A stretch of 64,000 nt of DNA, taken from contig NZ_VYSA01000001.1 in NCBI RefSeq assembly GCF_008710745.1, positions 496,001-560,000 on the forward strand, read 5' to 3'. Origin of the DNA: Microbacterium rhizomatis. GTDB lineage: Bacteria; Actinomycetota; Actinomycetes; Actinomycetales; Microbacteriaceae. The notes beneath the pieces are model-generated. The model did not search any database and was not told the origin of the DNA. It saw only the letters and a list, made by a program, of their open reading frames with translations. Positions 10,556 to 16,363 of the stretch are shown here, piece by piece; the stretch's first letter is position 1, and each line of letters begins with the position of its first letter. The translations under genes and the position numbers were made by a program.

Positions 10556-11100
10556 AGCGCGCAGGCCGCGTCGAGTTGACGCAGGAGACTCATGGCGGGT
10601 CGTTTGCGGGGGAGTGAGCCCTGCGCGTGCAGCCACTCCCATGCGGTGGCTGCGAGACCGGCCGTCGCCGCGGCCAGCGAGGTCGCGGCCCGGAGGTGCT
10701 GAGCATCGGGCACCCGGGCGAGGTCGGCGAGGGTCCGAGCCGGAGACGTCACCAGGACCCCGCCGATCCGATGCAGGTCCTCATCGAGGACGCGAAGCTC
10801 GCGGTACACGATCCGGCGCCCGAAGACGTGATGCAGTCGCTGCGGCACGCACCGCTGCACGCAATGGCGCGCCGGTGGGTCGGGAAGAGCACCGTGCACC
10901 CACGCGGCGCTCAGATGAGTCGCGGCGAGGGTGTGGCCGAGCAGTTCGGTCAGCGAGGCGGCGCGCAGGGCGGAGGTCTCGACGGCATCCGCCGGAATGT
11001 AGCCCTCGCCGAGTTCGACGAGGTGCCCGTCCAGCCGCGCCGCGGACAGCTCCGCGATCGACAGGCGGTCGTCCGCGAAATAGAGATAGGGCGACGGCAT
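10534..11100 (-). CDS. AbiEi-antitoxin-like hypothetical protein
   Basis: The 188-residue product has [14 protein letters not shown] near the middle and [14 protein letters not shown] in the second half. Both resemble the core of AbiEi-type antitoxin/DUF559-associated proteins common in Microbacteriaceae, but no nuclease domain follows and no AbiEii toxin gene is adjacent. I placed the start at the ATG whose upstream CACGCT is six bases away (near-consensus leaderless promoter) rather than the 40-residue upstream extension, which looks like non-coding sequence. The gene is convergent with rel and overlaps its last 22 bases. Family assignment is tentative. Confidence 0.6.
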   Translation of the reverse strand: MPSPYLYFADDRLSIAELSAARLDGHLVELGEGYIPADAVETSALRAASLTELLGHTLAATHLSAAWVHGALPDPPARHCVQRCVPQRLHHVFGRRIVYRELRVLDEDLHRIGGVLVTSPARTLADLARVPDAQHLRAATSLAAATAGLAATAWEWLHAQGSLPRKRPAMSLLRQLDAACALQEDVTR

Positions 11101-11195
11101 ACACCCAGCGTGCCTGAGCCGGTGCGTGACCGGGTGCCGCAGCGTCGGCTCTGTGGAGAACCCGGCCCGCCACACGGGGTGTGGAACAGCTGAGA

Positions 11196-12602
11196 TCAGC
11201 CGCCGACGGCCTTCAACCACGCGCGTCGCGCGTCGAGCGCCTCGGTCGCTCGCGCGATGGCGGTCTTGTCACCCGACTTCGTGGCCGCGGCGAGTTCGTC
11301 CTCGAGCTTCTGGATCGCTTCTTCGAGCTGACGCGTCATGTCGTTCGCACGCGCCTTCGTCTCCGGGTTGTTCCGTTTCCACTCCGACTCTTCGCGCGTG
11401 CGCACGTTCGTCTCGATCTTGCGCAGATCATCGTCGAGCGCCCGCTCCTTGTCACGCGGGAAGATGCGGCCGATCTCGTCCCATGTGCGCTGGATCGCCG
11501 TCAGTCGTGCGCGGGCCTTCGCCACGTCCGACTCGTCGGCGATCGTGCGGGCGTGAACCAGCAGCTCGCGCTTCGCTTCGATCTTCTCGCGCGATGCCTC
11601 GGCGTCAGCCGTCTCTCGCTCCACGCGAGCCGAGTACAGCGCGTCGCCCGCCGCTTTGAAGCGGGCCCAGAGCGCGTCATCGACCTTCTTGCCCGCGCGT
11701 CCGGCGGTCTTCCACTCATCCAGGAGCTCGCGGTAGGCGGGAATTCCGTCCTCGCCCTTGGGTGCGAGGGCCTCGGCCCTCTCGACGAGGCGCGTCTTGC
11801 GGTCGCGGACGCCCTTGTGCTCCTCGTCGAGACCCGCGTAGAACTCGCGCCGGTGCTTGTCGAGGATGGCGCGCGCATCCCGGAATCTCTTCCAGAGCTG
11901 CTGCGAGACGTTCTTGGGTAGACGCGGGCCGTTCTGCTGCTGCGACTGCCATTCTTCGAACAACGTCGCCAGGTCTGCTGATGTCTGCTTCCACTGGATG
12001 CTCTTGGGGTCGCGTGCGGCGAGGGCTTCGGCCCTCTCGACCAGCGCCGTGCGCTGTGCGACGGCCTCATCGACGAGTTCGCGTGCCGCGGCGGCCTCGC
12101 TCGCCGATGCGGCCGAGAGCGTCTCGATCAGCGCTTGGACCCGCTCTTCCAGGCGCGCCAGGTCGCCGACCGCGGCGGCACCGTCGATCTTCGCGTGGAG
12201 CGCTCTGGCGGTCGCGCGCAGGTCGGATGCCGAGGCCCCGCCGCCGTGCTGGCGCGCCTCCAGGAGCGCGACCTCGCTGGCAAGGTCGGCGTACTTGCGC
12301 TCGAAGTAGGCGAGCGCCTCATCGGGCGTCCCGTCCGGATACTGCCCCACTTCGCGCCATTCGTCGCCTTCACGGACCGAGACGGTGCCGTCTTCGTCGA
12401 CTCGACCCCAGGGTTCTGCATCCGCCGATCGCACCGTCGCAGCGGGTGCGGGTGCGAGCGCCGTGTCGTGTGGGCCGGCGCCGCCGGTCGTCGTGGGAGC
12501 CGGGGCCGGCCGGCGCGGCGGAGCCTTCGGCAGCGGCCGCGGTGGGCCGGGAATCGGAGTGGTTTCGGGAGTGGAATCTGCGGAGGCAGTCACGGGATGC
12601 AC
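11196..12602 (-). CDS. DUF349 domain protein
   Basis: This 468-residue protein has an N-terminal Pro/Ala-rich disordered segment (about 1-65), a WGRVDEDGTVSVREGDEWREVGQ-type module (split around residue 70) and then repeated charged helical units of the DUF349 type, each with a conserved Trp (for example LLDEWKTAGRAGKKVDDALW and RTWDEIGRIFPRDKE). DUF349 proteins are cytoplasmic and predicted coiled-coil; no biochemical role is established in actinobacteria. It starts with GTG. A minus-strand -10 box, TAGGCT, lies at 12645-12650. Confidence 0.9.
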   Translation of the reverse strand: MHPVTASADSTPETTPIPGPPRPLPKAPPRRPAPAPTTTGGAGPHDTALAPAPAATVRSADAEPWGRVDEDGTVSVREGDEWREVGQYPDGTPDEALAYFERKYADLASEVALLEARQHGGGASASDLRATARALHAKIDGAAAVGDLARLEERVQALIETLSAASASEAAAARELVDEAVAQRTALVERAEALAARDPKSIQWKQTSADLATLFEEWQSQQQNGPRLPKNVSQQLWKRFRDARAILDKHRREFYAGLDEEHKGVRDRKTRLVERAEALAPKGEDGIPAYRELLDEWKTAGRAGKKVDDALWARFKAAGDALYSARVERETADAEASREKIEAKRELLVHARTIADESDVAKARARLTAIQRTWDEIGRIFPRDKERALDDDLRKIETNVRTREESEWKRNNPETKARANDMTRQLEEAIQKLEDELAAATKSGDKTAIARATEALDARRAWLKAVGG

Positions 12603-12644
12603 CTCATCGCGGCATGCGCCGCCTGTGGGGGATGGACGGCATCG

Positions 12645-12650
12645 AGCCTA
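12645..12650 (-). promoter_or_regulatory. -10 box TAGGCT (minus strand) upstream of the DUF349 gene
   Basis: Read on the minus strand, TAGGCT would start transcription near 12638 and leave a leader of about 36 bases before the GTG at 12602. Confidence 0.35.
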
Positions 12651-12697
12651 ATACCCACGACGCCTGCGCGAAGCAGGTGGGCGCGCGATCACCTGTC

Positions 12698-12988
12698 TCA
12701 CGGAGTGGGTGCGGGGGAGGTGGGAGCCGTCGAGGTGGTCGGTTCGGGGCTCACGCTCGAGGAGGGTGTCGAGCCGGGCACCGGGGCGGGTGCACCCGGG
12801 CCCATCACGAAATAGGCAGTCTGTGCGCCGATGATCGCCAGGACGATGACTCCTCCGACGATGCCTGCCAGAACGTTGTCGCGATAGCGGCGACGGATCT
12901 GATCCTCGTGCAGCGCCAGCCGGGCCTGATAGATCCTGGCACGCTCACGCTCATCGCGGTTGTCGCGGCTTCTCGCTCCCGTCGCCAC
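12698..12988 (-). CDS. Small membrane protein with cyclophilin-anchor-like layout
   Basis: The 96-residue product has a charged N-terminal helix (RDNRDERERARIYQARLAL), a basic RRRYRDN, one membrane segment (VLAGIVGGVIVLAIIGAQTAYF, split here as two overlapping parts) and a Pro/Ser/Thr-rich extracytoplasmic tail. I took the GTG at 12988 because GGAGGA lies just upstream; a start at 13081 would add 31 residues without family character. This layout matches the N-terminal anchor of actinobacterial membrane cyclophilins but no isomerase domain follows. Similar proteins in this family are sometimes labelled dioxygenase, which nothing here supports. Confidence 0.75.
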   Translation of the reverse strand: MATGARSRDNRDERERARIYQARLALHEDQIRRRYRDNVLAGIVGGVIVLAIIGAQTAYFVMGPGAPAPVPGSTPSSSVSPEPTTSTAPTSPAPTP

Positions 12989-13050
12989 GGTCCTCCCTCG
13001 CCGCCGGTCGCTGCCGGCATCCGTCGTCTCCGGAACTTCCCGGCCCCCCG

Positions 13051-13056
13051 ATCCTA
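13051..13056 (-). promoter_or_regulatory. -10 box TAGGAT (minus strand) for the small membrane protein
   Basis: TAGGAT on the minus strand predicts a start near 13044 and a 56-base leader with a GGAGGA ribosome-binding site. The box lies back to back with the rarA promoter. Confidence 0.4.
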
Positions 13057-13103
13057 GAGGGGCGGGCCATGCGCGATGCACGCCGAGGGTCGGAACGCGC
13101 GGC

Positions 13104-13109
13104 TAGCCT
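13104..13109 (+). promoter_or_regulatory. -10 box TAGCCT for rarA
   Basis: TAGCCT stands six bases before the GTG start of rarA at 13116, predicting a leaderless transcript. Confidence 0.45.
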
Positions 13110-13115
13110 GGAGCG

Positions 13116-14489
13116 GTGACCGTTCCCGCCGCGCTGTTCCAGGGGCAGACCCCCCTCGCGGTGCGGATGCGACCCGTCTCGCTCGACGAAGTCGCCGGTC
13201 AGTCGCATCTCCTTCGGCCCGGGTCGCCGCTCGTAGCTCTTGCCAATGCCGATCCGGCGGCTTCGTCCGCCGTCTCGGTGATCCTCTGGGGGCCGCCGGG
13301 CACGGGCAAGACCACGCTCGCCCAGGCCATCGCGCGTTCGTCCGGGCGCCGGTTCGTCGAGCTGTCCGCGGTGACGGCCGGCGTGCGCGACGTGCGCGAG
13401 GTCATGCAGGAGGCGCTCACTCAGCGAGACCTCTACGGGCAGTCGACGATCCTCTTCCTCGACGAGATCCACCGCTTCACGAAGGCGCAGCAGGACGCGC
13501 TGCTGCCCGGGGTGGAGAACGGCTGGGTCATCCTCATCGCGGCGACGACCGAGAACCCCTCGTTCTCGGTGATCTCACCGCTCCTGTCACGCTCCCTGCT
13601 TCTGACGCTGCAACCGCTGAGCGACGACGACCTCGGCCTGCTCGTGGATCGTGCGGTCGCAGATCCTCGAGGGCTGGCCGGATCCGTCACGCTCGAACCC
13701 GAGGCACGGGCCGCGCTGATCCGGCTCGCGTCGGGCGACGCCCGCCGTGCATTGACGGCGCTGGAGGCCGCGGCATCCATTTCCGCCGCTCCCGACGAAG
13801 GCGTTCTCGCCGACGGTTCGGATGCGGACGCTTCGGATTCGCGCGATGCGCCCGCGGCTATCACCGGAGAGCACATCGCGCAGGCCGTCGATCGTGCGCT
13901 GCTGCGATACGACCGCCAGGGCGACGAGCACTACGACGTCATCAGCGCCTTCATCAAGTCGATCAGAGGCTCCGATGTGGATGCGGCGATCCACTACCTG
14001 GCGCGGATGGTCGAGGCGGGCGAAGACCCGCGGTTCATCGCACGCCGGCTGGTGATCTCGGCGGCGGAGGACATCGGGCTGGCAGACCCGCAGGCTCTCG
14101 TGATCGCCGTCGCCGCCGCCGATGCGGTCGCCTTCATCGGCATGCCCGAAGGGCGGATCCCGCTGGCGGAGGCGACCGCATACCTCGCGACCACCGCGAA
14201 ATCCAACGCGGCGTACCTTGCGATCGACGCAGCGATCGTCGATGTGCGCAACGGCGGGTTCGGTCGGGTGCCGAAACCGCTCCGCGACGCGCATTACCCG
14301 GGTGCGAAGCGGCTGGGGCACGGCAAGGGCTACGTGTACCCGCATGACTCCGAGATCGGCGTGGTCGCCCAGCAGTACCTCCCCGACGAATTGCGCGGGC
14401 GTCGCTACTATCAGCCCACCGCCCACGGCCAGGAGCGCGAGGTCCAGGCGCGCCTGGAGAAGATCCGCCGCATCCTCGAAGGGGAATGA
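13116..14489 (+). CDS. rarA: Replication-associated recombination protein A (AAA+ ATPase RarA/MgsA)
   Basis: RarA is a clamp-loader-like ATPase that acts at stalled replication forks. [21 protein letters not shown] (first 20 residues of it) is the family N-terminus. Walker A is GPPGTGKTT starting at Gly59, Walker B is LFLDEIHR, and the sensor block is [11 protein letters not shown]. The C-terminal half has [13 protein letters not shown] tetramerisation sequence and ends with [10 protein letters not shown] and [12 protein letters not shown]. Length 457 is normal. An acidic Asp/Ala stretch near residues 228-245 is an unusual insertion. Confidence 0.95.
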   Translation: MTVPAALFQGQTPLAVRMRPVSLDEVAGQSHLLRPGSPLVALANADPAASSAVSVILWGPPGTGKTTLAQAIARSSGRRFVELSAVTAGVRDVREVMQEALTQRDLYGQSTILFLDEIHRFTKAQQDALLPGVENGWVILIAATTENPSFSVISPLLSRSLLLTLQPLSDDDLGLLVDRAVADPRGLAGSVTLEPEARAALIRLASGDARRALTALEAAASISAAPDEGVLADGSDADASDSRDAPAAITGEHIAQAVDRALLRYDRQGDEHYDVISAFIKSIRGSDVDAAIHYLARMVEAGEDPRFIARRLVISAAEDIGLADPQALVIAVAAADAVAFIGMPEGRIPLAEATAYLATTAKSNAAYLAIDAAIVDVRNGGFGRVPKPLRDAHYPGAKRLGHGKGYVYPHDSEIGVVAQQYLPDELRGRRYYQPTAHGQEREVQARLEKIRRILEGE

Positions 14490-14514
14490 GGCGCAGGACT
14501 GGCACGATGGAGGG

Positions 14515-14985
14515 GTGACTCCACCTTCCGATCGGATCCGCAATATCGCGGTGGGGCTCGTCGTGCGCGAGGGGCGCGCGCTCGTCGAGATCTACCCGGC
14601 GACTGAGCGCCACGGCGTGTTCGCCCGTGCGATCGGCGGGGGCATCGAGTTCGGCGAATCCGCCTCCGATGCGGTGCGCCGCGAGTTCGAGGAAGAGCTC
14701 GACGTCGAGCTTGCGGAGGTGCGGCAGCTCGCCGTCACCGAGAACATCTTCGAAGCCGGATGGGCCCGCGGGCACGAGGTCGTGCACGTCTTCTCCGTGC
14801 GGAGCCCCGCGTTCGATGCTCTGCCGTGGGACGCGGAATTGTCTGTCCTGGATGCGAAGACGACCGTGAAATGGGTCGATCTGAACGCACTGCGCGCAGA
14901 GGACCCGCCGTTCTATCCGGTCGGGATGCTGGAGCTCATCGAGCAGCTCGACGACTCGGCGGGTCACCCGGGTCCGCTCTGGTAG
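14515..14985 (+). CDS. NUDIX hydrolase
   Basis: The 156-residue protein has a clear Nudix box, GGGIEFGESASDAVRREFEE followed by ELDV, near residues 40-63, fitting GX5EX7REUXEEXGU. Such enzymes hydrolyse nucleoside diphosphate-linked compounds; the substrate cannot be told from sequence. I chose the GTG at 14515 because the fold begins directly after it (DRIRNIAVGLVVREG). CACGAT six bases upstream is a weak leaderless -10 candidate. Its stop codon TAG is the first half of the rpsD -10 box. Confidence 0.9.
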   Translation: MTPPSDRIRNIAVGLVVREGRALVEIYPATERHGVFARAIGGGIEFGESASDAVRREFEEELDVELAEVRQLAVTENIFEAGWARGHEVVHVFSVRSPAFDALPWDAELSVLDAKTTVKWVDLNALRAEDPPFYPVGMLELIEQLDDSAGHPGPLW

Positions 14986-14988
14986 ACT
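14983..14988 (+). promoter_or_regulatory. -10 box TAGACT for rpsD, overlapping the NUDIX stop
   Basis: TAGACT begins with the stop codon of the NUDIX gene and would start transcription near 14995, giving a leader of about 140 bases before rpsD. Confidence 0.5.
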
Positions 14989-15091
14989 TGACCGGCTCGA
15001 AACAGAGTTTTCGGGCATCCCCCTTCTCCTTCACCTACTTTCCGTTGCGCCCCGGCGTGCGAACCGGAAAGGCGGAGTCGGGCGATACGTC

Positions 15092-15117
15092 CGTGAGCCG
15101 TGAAAGACGCGGCCACG
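15092..15117 (+). promoter_or_regulatory. Hairpin in the rpsD leader
   Basis: CGTG-A-GCCGTG pairs with CGCGGC-CACG around an AAAGA loop, ten pairs (one G-U) with one bulged A. It sits 18 bases before the rpsD GTG. A second short pairing, GAAG with CTTC, could cover the GGAAGGA ribosome-binding site (15123-15129). S4 is known to repress its own mRNA in other bacteria, so an S4-responsive leader is possible but unproven here. Confidence 0.4.
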
Positions 15118-15135
15118 TCATCGGAAGGAACCTTC

Positions 15136-15765
15136 GTGGCAACGAAGTCCCAGGACCGCCGCAAGGTGCGCCTCTCGCGCGCCCTCGGCATCGCACTGAC
15201 CCCCAAGGCCGCCCGCTACCTCGAGAAGCGCCCCTATGCGCCGGGTGAGCACGGCCGCACCAAGCGCAAGCAGGACAGCGACTACGCCGTCCGTCTCCGC
15301 GAGAAGCAGCGTCTGCGCGAGCAGTACGGCATCCGCGAGAAGCAGATGCGCAACACGTTCAACGAGGCGCGTCGCAAGGACGGCCTGACCGGTGAGAACC
15401 TGGTCGAGCTGCTCGAGATGCGCCTGGACGCCCTCGTGCTGCGTTCGGGCTTCGCCCGCACGACCGCGCAGGCTCGCCAGCTCGTCGTTCACCGCCACAT
15501 CCTGGTCGACGGCCAGACCGTTGACCGCCCGTCGTTCCGCGTCAAGCCGGGACAGCTGATCCACGTCAAGGCCAAGAGCGAGGGCACCGAGCCCTTCCAG
15601 GTCGCCGCGGCCGGCGGTCACGCCGAGGTTCTGCCCAACGTCCCGGGCTACCTCGAGGTCGAGCTCGACAAGCTGCAGGCGCGCCTGACGCGCCGCCCGA
15701 AGCGCGCCGAGGTTCCCGTGACCTGCGACGTGCAGCTCGTGGTGGAGTACTACGCCGCGCGCTAG
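15136..15765 (+). CDS. rpsD: 30S ribosomal protein S4
   Basis: S4 binds 16S rRNA early in small-subunit assembly. The 209-residue product starts VATKSQDRRKVRLSRALG and contains LTPKAARYLEKRPYAPGEHG and the S4 RNA-binding domain LVVHRHILVDGQTVDRPSFR. The start is the GTG at 15136, preceded by GGAAGGA; an in-frame ATG at 15100 would add 12 residues that the family does not have. The gene is monocistronic, with its own promoter and a strong terminator. It lacks the zinc-binding cysteines found in some S4 paralogues. Confidence 0.98.
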   Translation: MATKSQDRRKVRLSRALGIALTPKAARYLEKRPYAPGEHGRTKRKQDSDYAVRLREKQRLREQYGIREKQMRNTFNEARRKDGLTGENLVELLEMRLDALVLRSGFARTTAQARQLVVHRHILVDGQTVDRPSFRVKPGQLIHVKAKSEGTEPFQVAAAGGHAEVLPNVPGYLEVELDKLQARLTRRPKRAEVPVTCDVQLVVEYYAAR

Positions 15766-15776
15766 CGTTTCGTCTC

Positions 15777-15801
15777 GCTTCGCTCGCTCGACGAGCGAAG
15801 C
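15777..15801 (+). repeat. Inverted repeat GCTTCGCTCG/CGAGCGAAGC after rpsD
   Basis: A perfect ten-base inverted repeat (15777-15786 and 15792-15801) with a five-base loop lies directly before the rpsD terminator. The CTTCGCTCGCTCGACGAGCG wording resembles a short palindromic element often seen in intergenic DNA of this family; that resemblance is from memory and this window holds only one copy. Confidence 0.6.
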
Positions 15802-15802
15802 C

Positions 15803-15840
15803 GAAGGGCGCCGGGTCATCCCGGCGCCCTTCGTCGTTTC
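15803..15840 (+). terminator. Rho-independent terminator of rpsD
   Basis: GAAGGGCGCCGGG (15803-15815) pairs perfectly with CCCGGCGCCCTTC (15820-15832) around a TCAT loop, a 13-pair stem. GTCGTTT follows, a weak T-run as is usual in high-GC genomes. Confidence 0.85.
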
Positions 15841-15881
15841 CGCGCCGCTCGCAAGCCCCTCCACGCACCCGGAGCGTCGCC

Positions 15882-15887
15882 TACGAT
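15882..15887 (+). promoter_or_regulatory. -10 box TACGAT upstream of a leaderless mini-ORF
   Basis: TACGAT is followed by six bases and an ATG at 15894, the spacing seen at other leaderless starts in this window. Confidence 0.45.
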
Positions 15888-15893
15888 GAGGGG

Positions 15894-15935
15894 ATGCCGC
15901 ATTCGCGGCGCAATCGAGGGAGTGTCACACAGTGA
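15894..15935 (+). CDS. Possible 13-codon leader peptide
   Basis: The ATG at 15894 opens a 13-codon frame encoding MPHSRRNRGSVTQ, ending at TGA 15933-15935. That stop overlaps the GTG start of the next gene as GTGA. The start sits exactly six bases after TACGAT, which fits leaderless initiation. The peptide has no recognisable family; it is basic. It may couple translation to the downstream gene or may be chance. No proof of expression. Confidence 0.35.
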   Translation: MPHSRRNRGSVTQ

Positions 15936-16303
15936 AGAACCTGTTCTGGTTCCTGCTCGGCATCGCAGGCGGATTCGTCGCCGCACATCTGGTCAACAAG
16001 GACCCGCGCGGCCACGAGCTGCTCTCCGAGGTCGACGCGCGCATCGCGGAGTTCACCGATCGGATGAGCGACGCCTACCGCGAGCAGGAATCGCGCATCG
16101 GCGGATTCGTCGATGGTGTGAAGGATGCCGGGTCCGACGCGCTCGATGCGGCCAAGGGCGCGGTCGACTCCGCCAAAGACGCCGCGGCCGATGTGGTCGG
16201 CGCCGCCAAGAGCGCCGCGGCCGGTGCAGCCGAGTCGGCGGCCTCGTCGGTGTCAGACACGGCGGACGCCGTCTCGGACGCCGCCAAGAAGCTCGCCGAC
16301 TGA
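15932..16303 (+). CDS. Small membrane-anchored helical protein
   Basis: I do not recognise a named family. The 123-residue product has an N-terminal membrane segment (LFWFLLGIAGGFVAAHLV, residues 4-21) followed by a soluble part. From about residue 60 it is built of Ala/Asp/Lys repeats (DALDAAKGAVDSAKDAAAD and similar) that would form a long amphipathic helix, like YtxH or LEA-type stress proteins. The GTG start is preceded by GAGGGAG and overlaps the stop of the mini-ORF. It precedes alaS and may be co-transcribed with it. Confidence 0.8.
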   Translation: MKNLFWFLLGIAGGFVAAHLVNKDPRGHELLSEVDARIAEFTDRMSDAYREQESRIGGFVDGVKDAGSDALDAAKGAVDSAKDAAADVVGAAKSAAAGAAESAASSVSDTADAVSDAAKKLAD

Positions 16304-16363
16304 CGTCACCTTTCCCGAGCGCACCGCGATGGAGTGCGCTCTGCTCGCCTGCCCGGAGGATCC

